From NCBI GenBank assembly GCA_019096065.1, contig JAGUCH010000001.1, forward strand, positions 930,001 to 994,000: a DNA stretch of 64,000 nucleotides, read 5' to 3'. Positions 31,226 through 42,975 of this stretch are shown here, one piece after another. Each line of letters opens with the position of its first letter. Positions within the stretch are counted from its first letter, which is position 1. The DNA is from Paracyclopina nana (Eukaryota > Arthropoda > Copepoda > Cyclopoida > Cyclopettidae). Position numbers and translations under genes: made by a program. The notes beneath the pieces are model-generated. The model was not told the DNA's origin, did not search any database, and worked only from the letters and a program-made list of their open reading frames with translations.

Positions 31226-31300
31226 AGGATGGCACATAGCGAGACTCGAACGCCGACCGCTCGCGTGTGATCCTAATGCAAGAGCCGTTGAGCTACAAAC
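31226..31300 (-). repeat. tRNA-like sequence just upstream of the receptor exon
   Basis: The minus strand has TAGCTCAACGGC and, about 37 nt later, GCGTTCGAGTCTCGC, resembling boxes A and B. The T-stem is mismatched and I cannot fold a convincing cloverleaf, so it is probably a tRNA pseudogene or SINE head. Confidence 0.4.
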
Positions 31301-33895
31301 TCTGAGCATCAATAACTCGCGCCTTGGACACCCAATTTTGGAAACTTTTGGCGTGTACCAGAATGCAGTATGCCATCAATTCTCAATAAAAGTCAAACTT
31401 GACTGTTTTATAGGGAAACAAATCTGGCGTGGCTCCAAAATGAAAGTTTGCTACACTGACCAACTAGTGGTGTATATTTTTGCTTCACATTGTTATTTGA
31501 GCTGTTGCCACAAAGCGATGATGATAGGGGTTAATCAAGTTCAACACCACATTGTGTGAAAGCTTTCTCTACTCACAAGCACACGTAATCTTTTGATGCT
31601 CAAATCCAATCTTAGGTTATATGGTGTATACATATACCCTAAATACCTAAATAAGGAGGTGATGGGATTTGCGGTGGAAAATAGGATTTTTCAGCATGAT
31701 GCAACGCTGTGTGTACTATTGGCTTTAAAATCACCTTGGGAAAAGTTCAGGCTATAACTTTTCAGATTACAATATGCAAACTTTTCCTGAGCTTGAAATT
31801 GCTTCAAGAGACCACGCCAAACTCTCTTGTAATTGCTCTCCAAGTCATATGAAGCAAGGCTGCATTTTACAACCGGATTTGGACTTCTTTTCCATGTGAG
31901 AAAGCAGCAGAAAAATCTCAGGATTTTCAGGGAAAAAAAACCAAAAAAAGGTTCTTCACATGAAAAATCATGTTTAGAAAGCATTGGGCAAAATAAAGAA
32001 ATCTCATTTGGTATTCTGCTCACACAAAGGGGAAAAGATTGAAAAAGAGACATTTTTTGTAGTTTGCACTTTGTGTCCTTGTAAAGGAGCCTGAATAGGC
32101 TCTTTGAGTATATAGCAGCCTAACATAGTGTGCAAATTGCCCAGGAGATGCTTTTTCTGCGCACTATAATAAACTACATTCATTTCAAATTCACAGCCAC
32201 ACAGTGGGCTAAAATGCAGCATTAAGTGCCCACATGTAATTTGCAGTTAAGATGGTAGATTTGCTAATTTTGGGCCCCAGAATCCTTATTTTTTCCCATA
32301 AATATTTGGGTTTGCCCACTGGGCCACAAAGTGATGCCATGAAAGGCAAACTTGGCAAAATTATCCACTGTGGAGCAAATAAACAGCCATTTTGCGGCAA
32401 CCTCGTAAACTCTCATTTTTGCAGAGCATCTTATATTACGCGAAGGAGTTGCGGGGCTCACTTATAAGAGTGGATTTACCTGCTTAACCGAAGGAGTAAT
32501 AAAGTGGCAGTTTTTGCCCTTTATGAATGTCACACTCAATTAATTCTTTGTTTTATCTTTGAAAAAGCCTCAGTGATCCTTTATTCTCAATTGATGCACT
32601 TTTTAATTGCTTGGAAAACCTAAAAATAATTCAGATTTGAGGCCATAAATTAGATTTCTGCTATGTGTATGCATCTCAATTTTCTTTGTTCTCAGTGGAT
32701 AACAATGGCTGATTCTTATACCACAAGGATTTAATCTAAATTGTGTACTTTGCCTATTATCTTCTCGCATGGATTTCAGCTGATATCATATAACCCCACA
32801 AAGCTAATCATGGCTTTTTGAGATCTTTTGAGCATGAGGGTGCGTTACTTCAAAAAGGAACTACTATGTGCAATGTTCCTTTTTCAGTTAACGCTGCATG
32901 CATCGAAAAGCTCTCTAAAAGCCACAATTTGTTTCGTGGGGAATATTTTTAGTTATATTAGACAGTTCCAAAAGCTCCTTAAAGTAATACCACTCCCATG
33001 ATTACAAAGTGCTAAAAAAATAAACAATTGCGCAGTAACCAGTTTCACCCAGCTTTTGAGACCTGCGTACAATTTCAGACGAAAGCCACTAATTTGCCTA
33101 ATGTTACTTAAAAGCCAATTCATTAGGAGAGAGAGCTAATGTAAATGTATATCCCTAATGTGCCAAAGCTTCTTATTTCCCATTTCTTTCTTAGAAAATT
33201 AACATCAGCTTAAAATATGAGAAAAACCTATATAGTTAATTATCAGTTAATTTTGGCTTACATTTTGTTTTGTCTCATTATTTTGCCCTAAAAAAACAAT
33301 TCTACCCTTTTCCTGTTTCTCTTCAAGCTAAGCCTGCTAATCCTTTCAGCCTTTCACTAATTAGCTACCAAAGACTAGGGAAAAAAGGTGCACCTTTTTC
33401 AGCTTTTGTGCCCTTCTCTAAGTGAAATGAAAGCAACTCCCAAAGGCAACAAGGCAATTTTTCAGGCTGAGAGTGTTTTCCATCAATGACAATCAGTGTG
33501 CTAATCCACTGTGTACGTACTTTGGCACTTGCACCCTTTTGAATAGATTTTCTATTATATATAAATGATGCCATGGTGACACAAGTCTATGCCAAGTATC
33601 TTGATGACTTTGCCCTTCTTCCATCATCAGCTGAGAAAATGAGAGATGTATCTCAGTATTATTGATTTGGTCTGCTTGCCTATGCATACTATGTACTATG
33701 ATGACATAAATATACAACTTGTAACATGCAAAGCCATAAACATCCACTCAACCAGATCCACTTGATGGGTGTAAGGTATGCATATACTACTTGCTCACCA
33801 ATATTATTCAGCCTAATTCTGAAAATTGATTGTTCAAAGCTAAATCAACACTAAAGCAAATACGATTTCAGTAATATGTATTTATATCCAGTAGG
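31301..33895. other. Non-coding, AT-rich
   Basis: No ORF with recognisable features and no tandem repeat on either strand. May hold 5' UTR exons or promoter of the receptor gene, which I could not locate. Confidence 0.5.
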
Positions 33896-34190
33896 GGAAC
33901 TTAAAGTAGAGCCTCGTTAAGTAGCTGAGAGAGGATTTTGCAATGGAAAAACACGAGTAAAAGCTTTAATAGCCCGAGCCTGCAAGGTCTGTAATTTTAC
34001 AAGTGATCTTACATTTTAAAAGCCGAGGTCAGCTATTGAATAGCCCTATTTTATGTTCCCCACCTCATTAAAAACATTTTTTGTGGAGTTAAATGGGGTG
34101 TTTTTGCTAACAGCTATGGCTATAGCTCAGTGGTTAGAGTGTAAGTAACTAAATTCAACCGTCCAAGGTTCGAATCCCAGACATGTTTTA
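33896..34190 (+). repeat. Dispersed tRNA-derived repeat (copy 2)
   Basis: Begins with the agcccgagcctgcaagg block shared with 28690-28850 and ends with a tRNA-like head at about 34121-34188 (tagctcagtggttagag, then ggttcgaatccc). Its orientation is opposite to copy 1, and the order of blocks is the same, which suggests one composite SINE family. Confidence 0.55.
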
Positions 34191-35465
34191 CTTATTTGTT
34201 AATGCATATAAATGTGTGAAGTTATTGGAAAATGAGTGCAATAAAATTGCTTTGCTTACTTTTTAACGAAAATAAGCCATATAATGCTAACAAGTACCCA
34301 ATTTGTATTGCAATTCCTTGTGAATTGAACACAACCTTAAGTTGCCTTATACTCCCTTTTGGGTCATTAAGGTCACTCATTTTATGCATAATACCTTAAT
34401 GGGTGATAATGACAAAAATTAGTTTTTAGAAGCCCTTGTTTGCTAACCATCATAAAATGCATTATTTTTACTAGGCCCTTAAAAATGCATCAGAATCAGT
34501 GTGAACAGCCCTCATCTTGTTTTTTTCGAAATGAGGTAAAGAGTGTGCAATGCATCTGCAATTTTATGCCCTTGGAACAATACGTAACGTCAGCTGCTCA
34601 CATAATGGATTGAGTAACCTCAGCTTTGTATAATGCTGTTGAAAGCATGAATGAAAGCAACTGTAGCTTCAGTAGCAGAAGTGAAATGCATCAAAAGAAA
34701 ATTAGTCTCGCTTGGAAAGGCCTAGAAGGTAGCAGCACCAGCTAAGAGGTGAAATTGCAATTTAATTACAAGAAAATGTGCAGCCTTGTCTTTGTAATTT
34801 CCAAGGAAAATCTTGAGATACATTTCTCAACTTGGATACATGCAATCATTTTGAGGGCTTTCCAATTCCCCTCAAAAAAGTAGATCACACTTTATTGAGG
34901 CAAGGTCTATATTGAACAGCCACCTATCTCACAAATTTCAAAGAAGCTACCCCACTAAACAAAAGAGTAGTAGTTTTTCCCTGCTAACTCCAGTTGGAAA
35001 TTCAATTGTGTCCAAATCGATTTATTTTGACATACATCAATTCGTCTTTAACCATAGAGTACTCACATGTTATTTTTTTTGCTTAATCATAATTAGTCTT
35101 CAAGATATTTAATTTTAAAATATTCAAATTGGCGACAAATTGACGTACTCAAAGTCTTAAAAAAAATTTTTTTAATCTTTAATTTTTGAATTGATATGAA
35201 TTTTTTAGGTAATAATTCTGTCATTCATTGTTAATTTTTTTTAAAAAACCTAAAAATCAATATTACTATTTTTTGTAAGTTTAATTACAATTTTTTAGAT
35301 TAAATTGACACAAAATTGGGATAATTTTTTGTCCCTATCGATATGTTAGATTTTTACTAAAAATTGTTTAAAAGGAATGTATATTAATGCCAATTAGTTT
35401 ACTTGCTTAATTGTGAATTTTTTTAGGATTTACCAATTAGTCTGACTAAAAAAATATTCCAGTTT
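34191..35465. other. Non-coding, AT-rich
   Basis: Nothing recognisable; long T and A runs from 35100 onward. Confidence 0.5.
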
Positions 35466-35960
35466 ATATCACCACTCTCCCGATTTCGTAGGTAGCTATT
35501 TTATCTGGACTCTGCCACTTTCGCCAATAGCAAATCTGTCCCCTCTGAATCACAACGAAATACACTAAGCTCTAATGTCCCATAGTCAATTGGCCCAAGT
35601 TTGACCTAAACAAAAATGGTATACTTTTTCCCCACTAATTCCCCATTCTCCCGATTTCGTAGGTAGCTATTTTATCTGGACTCTGCCACTTTCGCCAATA
35701 GCAAATCTGTCCCCTCTCAATCACAACGAAATACACTAAGCTCTAATGTCCCATAGTCAATTGGCCCAAGTTTGACCTAAACAAAAATGGTATACTTTTT
35801 CCCCACTAATTCCCCGTTCTCCCGATTTTGTAGGCAGCTATTTTATCTGGACTTTGCCACTTTTGCCAATAGCAAATCTGTCCCATCTCAATTGCCACAA
35901 AATACAAGTAGCACTAATGTCAAACAGTCAATTGGCTCGAGTTTGAAGTAAACAAAAATT
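35466..35960. repeat. Tandem repeat, about 171 bp x 3
   Basis: The block starting ctcccgatttcgtaggtagc recurs at about 35477, 35648 and 35819. The third copy is the most diverged. Confidence 0.85.
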
Positions 35961-36090
35961 GTTATCACAATGTGAAATATAGAATTTGCAAATATGATTA
36001 AAGTACATTGAGCATTTGTTGTCTTAACTGTGGAATAGTAAATGAATTTTATCTTGTATCATATTAAAATAATTTAAAAAATAAGAAAAT

Positions 36091-36285
36091 GTCTCAATTT
36101 TCTCTCAATTAAGTCTCAATTTTTGATATTTATTTTTGACTTAACTGTAGATATAAATTGTGTCAATTTTCTCTCAATTAAGTCTCAATTTTTGATATTT
36201 ATTTTTGACTTAACTGTAGATATAAATTGTGTCAATTTTCTCTCAATTAAGTCTCAATTTTTGATATTTATTTTTGACTTAATTG
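36091..36285. repeat. Tandem repeat, 69 bp x about 2.8
   Basis: The block tctcaattaagtctcaattt recurs every 69 bp. Because 69 is a multiple of three, it makes a spurious repeated open frame on the plus strand. Confidence 0.85.
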
Positions 36286-39200
36286 AGTTTGTTCTTAAGA
36301 ATTTTTAAATCTAACTTTGTAAACTGTTCAGAGATGGCTCTGCTTGCAATTCAATAATCTGTGAAATTATTCTGATCAACAACTTTTAGTGGTTTTGAGA
36401 TTTCAAAAATCCTCATTAATAGATGTTGTTTAGAACAACATGAAAGGTGAGTTAGTAAGTATCATGAACCTCAGTTTTTATACAAAAACTGAGATTTTTA
36501 GAATATTTCAATATTTTTTTACATGTACCACAATCAATTTAGTCCACTCTATTTTTTCCGAATCAGAACATTCTATATCTAAAGACTTACATATGAAATG
36601 GGTCATAAGAGTGGAGAGAGCCTTCAAATTTCAGGCTCACATAAAAATTCAAAACTTTATGTAACATAGTTGTTTTTCAGGATTTGATTGCATTGTATCT
36701 TGTTAATTTGTTGTGAATTAAAATATACATAAAAATTGTAAATTATAATCCCAATAGATTAGGAGAAAGTACAATTAGAAGGGATAAAATGGTTGCTTGG
36801 AGTAGATGAAATTACAGTTTTATTACAAAAATTGACAGATAATTGGGAGAAAATTGACTTTCTATTTGACAAGGAGAAATAAAAAAAAATAAAAAATACT
36901 GTACTTAAAGGCGGAAACCCAGAAAAAATCTACTATTAATCTACTTTGCAAATAACTTAGGTCATTAATAACTTTTCCAATAAGCGAAATTTAAAAAAAA
37001 TATATTGTAGTGCATGCATATAACAGCCCATAGATAGCAATTAAAACAATAAAAAAGTCATACAACAAAATTGAAAAAGTCGGTATCCTCCAATCGATTT
37101 ATTTAATCAAAGCGTCACGGTAATCTCGGACTTTTCCCTAATAGAATAGTGAATTTTCTTCGGTAGTAAATCCCAATTTTATCTGGACCGATTTTCATTT
37201 TGTTTAGTGGGGTATTCACTTTTTAGAAAGCTGTGAAGAATGAATATGTGAACTTGCTATAATGTATTCCATACGATCTACTTTCACACTATAGTAGAGC
37301 AAAGGCCTTGGCCATGTCAAAAACGAACCACTCATCAAAAATAAGTGGCCTCACAAGGATATATAAAAAAATTGAGCTTTTCCTTCATGATTCGAGGAGA
37401 GTCACCAACTACTATTATTTACCAAAAAAGCTAGGGAAACGGGAGTAGAAAATTAAAAGCAGTACATATATGTATACACAAAAATGCAGCTATTTTGGAG
37501 CACATGGGAAATAGTCAATCAGTGAGTGATCTTGAACATCCTGAGAAGAGCCATTCTCCATCTTTTACAGTTACTCTCACAGGGTGACACAGACATATGC
37601 ATAATACTGCTTACAGTGTAAATACAGCAGCAGCTGCCTTCATTCCCACATGATCTGAATAAAAAGATACCTTTGAGAACGATTGCTCCTAAATGCTCCC
37701 ATCAGAGAGCTGACACCGTACAAGTGTCCCACAATTTTTTGATGATGTAAGATTCCTGGCAATTACAACCTTTAGGCATTTTATTGAGTATCGCATCTAG
37801 TCACCATGTGCACAATTTTTATAATTGACGCACTCAGCTTGACTCTTTGCTTGTTCCATGAGTCCACAGCATACGAGCTCTATTTATTTCTATATACTTC
37901 ATTTAGCTTCATTGCAACATTTCACTGCTAATTTCCTTGAAACTTAGATCGAATCCACAATTTATAAAATGAAACTGCTACAGATTCCTGAGAAATATAT
38001 TGGAATACTTACTAGAGCTTGAATTTAATTTTTATGGCAACTTACAGACTATCCCACAGTTTTCATTGTAAATAGCGCTCATGAATCATTGATCAAGCTC
38101 AAATATGAGCTGGGTGCGTTACTAATAAAAATTGGGGACATGTCAACTGTAAGAGCTAATTAATTATTTGCCTAAAAATTGTAAGCTAGGTTTTTCTGAA
38201 GGTGCGTTCGCTCAAAAATTGTGGGACACGCTGTTTACAGATGTAAAACATCAGCTGATGATAAACTTGCTTATTGCATGCAAAAACAATTTTGAGAGGT
38301 TGTCGACACTTTGTGTTCAGGCTTTGGATTTCCCATATCATTCTATTTGATAGCAGACTAATAGTATACATTTAAGGTGAATTTTTTATGACTATGGAAA
38401 GATTGGGCAAGATTTGATCCACCACCAATGCCATCACTATGCTTAAAAGTTGGTGCTTAGCAGCAGGAACTTAATCCTCCCTTTGAGCAATATGTCAATT
38501 AAGAGGACTACTATCTGAGACACTTTTCTGCTGATGTAGATCATTACTCAAGGCAGCTAGCACACATTCTAGAGAGCCCTCAAAAGATGTGGGTATATGG
38601 CCCTAATTGAAATCCAGTTTATGAAGCTGCTAATGAGCAACTTAAGGATACATTCAAGAATCTCAGGATATTATTCCCATCTGCTGTTTCATTATTATAC
38701 CATATGCAAAATTCCTGCATACATGCTTTCCTGTCTAAGCCAGTTTTCAAAAAGTGTGCAAAATTCTTTCTCAGTCTGGAAAAGTTGAATAGCCATGCTC
38801 TGTATAAAAGTTTTCTTGAGTATGAGGTTACATATTAAAAATTCATTAGAGTATTTAAGAAAAAGCAAAAAATTTAAGAGTTGCCTTTTGTACAAAAAAC
38901 TAGTTAAAAGACCTTTTTTATTGCTAATTAAAATATATAATTAGTCATAATATCTAAAGATTCAGTTTAGGTTGCGTGAGAAGAGCAGCTGTCAGCTCTT
39001 TGCTACTAGGAATTGGCTTTCTTTTAAAAGTCACAATTTATGCACTGGGAGATGAACTTAGAAGACTCTTGAAAGCCAAACATCGTAGCAAAAATGATTA
39101 ATTCAAGAGGATTGAGCTGTTGCTGCTTCGCCTAAAAAGCAAAGATTGGCTTGCTCAATGAATCTCATGCATTTCTAATGAGCCTAGGTATAAACGTATA

Positions 39201-41844
39201 TAAAATTATCTCGACTCTAAAATAGCCAAAATATCAGCTGTTCGGGTCAATCAGGCCAAAACCGATCCACTCAATCTGAGGCTTCTTCAAATGTGAAATT
39301 GCTGACAATTTGGATTTTTCCAGCCTTTTCCAGATCAAAGTTCCTTTTCTTCAATGCTATGAAATTCAACATTCATTCATTTCTTTGTACAGCTTTTTTT
39401 TAGTTTTTGTTTGTAAATGAGCTTTTTAAAAATGTTAGAAATATGGAGTAATTTTGAAAAAAAGGTTATATAAGTTTTAGGATGCTTAAATATTAGAGCT
39501 CATTAGCATGACCTAAAAAAGGCTGGAAAAATGATGTCATTCCACTTTAAGGTTAATTAAGGCAATTTGCTCAAGAGGAGAAATACAATCTAGTGCCAAA
39601 ACAGGCTTCAGTTTGCAAAAAACAAGCAGAAAAGAGTGCTTTTTCACGAGAAATATTGCACCAACTCGAGGTTAATTCCAGGTGCAATTAATCATAATCA
39701 AGTCCCTAATGAGCTCAACATTATCCAGGCTCTGATGAAAGGAAAGCTTGGAGACTTCTTAAAAAACAAAACGAGGATATTTCCCAACACCATTTACGTC
39801 CACATCAAAGAAAGTCAGTAGAATACATCATTTGAAGGCTATAATGTGCGGCATTTCCTCAGGAAAGCATGAAAGAAGTCCCCTTCTTATTGCACTGCGC
39901 CTCAGCTTGATCCACGCCATCATTCAAGAAATCTCTGAGACCGCAAAAAATGCCAAAAAATCGGTGACTCAGCTCGAAAAAAGTGAAAATGCCAAGCTGC
40001 AATTTTCCTAAAGTGCCATTCTACATGATAAGCAAAAAAGGTGATAATGAAGTGAGCTCTGAATTTTGATTGGAAAAGTTGACTAAATGATTAAAGACTG
40101 CAGAGGCAATTCCAAGTCAGCTGTTGCGCGCGCGCTCTCTCAATTATTACCGGCAAGCGTACTTTCTAAAACATTGCTTCTCAAGCAAAGAAATCAATTA
40201 AAAAATGCTTTTCTTTACATATTTACTAATATCATCTAATTTGCTTTTTTTCACAGTTTGTCTGCTGTTGCGCGCGCGCGCATCGTGTGTTTCCGGGCGC
40301 GCGGTTTTTGTTTACTTTTCTCGAACGTAAACAAAATCATGAGCACGTGAAATTATTATGGAAATCGCTGTTCAAGTAATGCCCAAAAAAACCTCGAAAT
40401 AGGTGCTGTAGAAGGGCAATTTCGTCCTCGCCAAACTGGTTATCTGAGAGCATTATTGCGCCTAAATTGGGTTTTTTCTGTATTTTGTATGGAAATTGTC
40501 GCACATGCCAAGAAGCAACACACCCATAGAGCCAACTTCATATTCAAGCTATTTTCCATAATATAAATTGGATATTGCATCCAAAAAGATTTGCATGTAT
40601 TTCATGACGGTTCATTTCCAATAATAAAAACCTGAAGAGCCTTTTTCAAAAGAAGCAAATTTTCCCAATTATTTAATAGAAATGTCATTTCCAACAATGG
40701 AAAGCCTTAAAGCAGTAATGAATAACCTTTTTCAAAAGAAGCTAATTTTCCCAATTCTTTGCTAAAAATGTCATTTCCAAGTTGAAAAGGGCCAATTTGA
40801 CAGGGCAGGGAAAAATCCAGGCTCAAGCTTTTTTATGTAATATAGGCAAAAATACTTACTGGATTATAGATTGGAAAGTTGCGTGCTAACTGTGATTGCT
40901 CCGTGGAGAGATTGGTTGTTGCAGGATAGCAAATGCCTATGTAGACTAGCAATAAATGCTATTTATTACGCGGAGCCAATTGGTGACAATGGTCTTCCTC
41001 ACAAGTCAACTTCCGCCTGTGGAATAAATCCACGGTGAAGAGAGGAGAATTCCACTGAGGTCGGAGGCCGCGCAAGTCTCTCACACTTCTTCATCGCCAG
41101 CCGCGCGGCCTCAAATACGAGACAAATCGATAAAAGGCCTCAATTTCACTCCTACAAAGAAGATGGGCCTAATGTCCCGTTCATGTGCCCCCAAATTCCT
41201 AACGATACTGCACGTCGAACGCCTTACGGAAAGGAATACTTTCAGGGAAAAACGGGTCAATTTTAAGGCTATTGAAAAGTAAACACTCAAAGCTTTTTTC
41301 AATTTCAATGCCAAAGTGGTAAATTCTGAATCAATATGTATCACACAAATACATTTGAACCAACTCAAAAATTGCAGAGTTAATACATGTAAGATAGTAC
41401 AGCTGAAGAAATCAAAGTTTTTCGATATTTTGCCCTAAATTTGTTAACTCAATTTCTGGTTCAACTAGTTGAGAAGCCCTTCTTAAAAGTGGTTTGTTAG
41501 CAAAACTCCGTGGCCTTTTGACAATTTTTTACTTTCCGAAAAGCAACTTTGCACATGAACGGGATATAAATCCGAGAATGCTAGAGTGTTTGTGATAGGA
41601 GCAGATAAGAACTGTTATTCAACCTTTTAAACATGTTTATGAAGGGTTAGATCATGAGAATACAAGATGCGGTATTTTTGTTACAATTCACCTTTTACAA
41701 AGGCATAAAATGTATTTGCTTACATAGCAGTAGCTTACATCTCTACCTCACCGTATGTTTCTTATCCTCCTTTGATTCTGTATTTTCTATGCATTGCTTT
41801 CACACCACTAATGAATGCATGATATTGGTGCTTTAAGGTAATTA
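36286..41844. other. Intergenic, AT-rich, mostly structureless
   Basis: No gene supported. It contains CG-alternating tracts at 40126-40135, 40270-40281 and 40296-40302, related in reverse orientation to the repeats in the receptor intron, and a short duplicated block (cctttttcaaaagaagc) near 40640 and 40729. Confidence 0.5.
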
Positions 41845-42003
41845 GGCCTTTGTAGGTAAGCATTTCGGCTTTTGACTAAAAAAAGTTAATTAATCCTCTG
41901 AATACTAACGTAGCTAGCTAGGCATTTAAGTATCAAGTCAAATATTGCTTTTTCTTAAAGCCAATAATTTAGACATTAAAAAAAGTTCAAGGGTTATTAA
42001 GCC
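41845..42003. repeat. Direct repeat, left copy, flanking the CaaX gene
   Basis: Shares ordered blocks (ctgaatactaa, tagctaggcat, gtcaaatatt, aaagccaataattt) with 42811-42975 in the same orientation. Confidence 0.7.
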
Positions 42004-42265
42004 AAGGCCGTTTATAATGCATACAGAGTGTTCCACTATTTTAGCTTTAAAAAATCAGATAGCTGGGTAAATATTTCAGCTGTACTCATTTGGAACACTT
42101 TACTTAGTAAAAATCCCCCATGAACTGTTCCAAATGGGGTCAGCTGTTGCCTCTGTATTTTACCCTATATACCGCGGGTAAAACGAAGTCGTGGAGGAAT
42201 TTCTAGAGCCCTAGTTATCACAAGGTGTAAGTTTGATATGTGTACATCAGCTGAGTCATTTCTAC

Positions 42266-42275
42266 GCTATATAGC
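42266..42275 (+). promoter_or_regulatory. Candidate TATA box for the CaaX gene
   Basis: GCTATATAGC lies about 30-40 bp upstream of the ATG. A TCATT initiator-like motif directly precedes the ATG and CAGTT lies at 42291-42295, so the TSS is uncertain and the 5' UTR would be very short. Confidence 0.35.
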
Positions 42276-42305
42276 AAAGGGACAAGTTTACAGTTAGTCC
42301 TCATT

Positions 42306-42647
42306 ATGGATCCTCAGCGAGCTCCAAGTCATAGTCCCAAACCTAAGCTTGAGCTCGGGCCCGAGCCCGAGCCGATCCCTTTTGTGAGTCAACAGATAAG
42401 TCTAGACTTTAAAGGTCTCAAAATTGCATATCAAGTTAACGAACCAGCTTTCGAGTACTTGGCGAGACAAATGCTCTTCAGAAAAATCACTGAGAAAGTG
42501 GTTGATGGCACCGAGTATCTTTGTGGAAAATTGGTGAAGCCTGTGGTGGATGCTGCTGGCAGCGTGATCGACCTAGGAGCAACAATTGTCACAAAAGCAA
42601 CAGACAAATTGAAGCAGCAAGTGAAGGAAAATTGTACGATTTCATGA
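42306..42647 (+). CDS. Small single-exon protein with C-terminal CaaX box
   Basis: 113 codons, no introns, family not recognised. Residues about 1-27 are Pro/Glu-rich with an acidic-proline run (LGPEPEPIP). Residues about 28-70 look globular (a possible amphipathic segment around AYQVNEPAFEYLARQ), and residues about 75-108 are a likely helix rich in Val, Ala and Lys. The last four residues are CTIS, which fits a CaaX prenylation signal (Ser at X favours farnesylation), with lysines just upstream. That suggests a membrane-tethered cytosolic protein; the inference rests on the motif alone. The codon mix is balanced, unlike the AT-rich surroundings, and a TATA-like box lies just upstream. No AATAAA was seen close downstream. 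It sits between two direct repeats, so it could belong to a duplicated or mobile segment. Confidence 0.5.
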   Translation: MDPQRAPSHSPKPKLELGPEPEPIPFVSQQISLDFKGLKIAYQVNEPAFEYLARQMLFRKITEKVVDGTEYLCGKLVKPVVDAAGSVIDLGATIVTKATDKLKQQVKENCTIS

Positions 42648-42810
42648 AGATAAGGAATTACACAGTTTACAGTGTAACCTTGAGAGCAAATACATTGCAG
42701 TGTACTAGCGCTTATGCCAATTGTGTATCCAGTTTTTGATTCTTATTTTCTTGCTTTAAAAGCCTTGATCATTCTAGTAGAGCCTTGGTATTTTTTTCTG
42801 TTCAAAATAT

Positions 42811-42975
42811 TGGCCTTTGCACTACGTAAGCATCTCGTCTTTTGAGTAAAAAAGATTATTAGTCTACTGAATACTAATGTAGGTAGCTAGGCATAAAGTA
42901 TTTAGTCAAATATTACTTTTACTCAAAGCCAATAATTTTGGCATCAGTAAAAAAGTCCCAGAGACTAAGCTAAGT
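42811..42975. repeat. Direct repeat, right copy, flanking the CaaX gene
   Basis: Partner of 41845-42003; about 80 percent alike by eye over the conserved blocks. Confidence 0.7.

Noticed and set aside
34121-34188. tRNA gene
   Set aside because: Boxes A and B are present, but the T-stem and acceptor do not pair; treated as a SINE head.
35466-35960. Satellite centromere signal
   Set aside because: Only three copies of 171 bp; the length resembles some centromeric satellites, but there is no extended array.
36123-36308. Repetitive 61-codon frame
   Set aside because: Generated by a 69-bp tandem repeat in AT-rich DNA.
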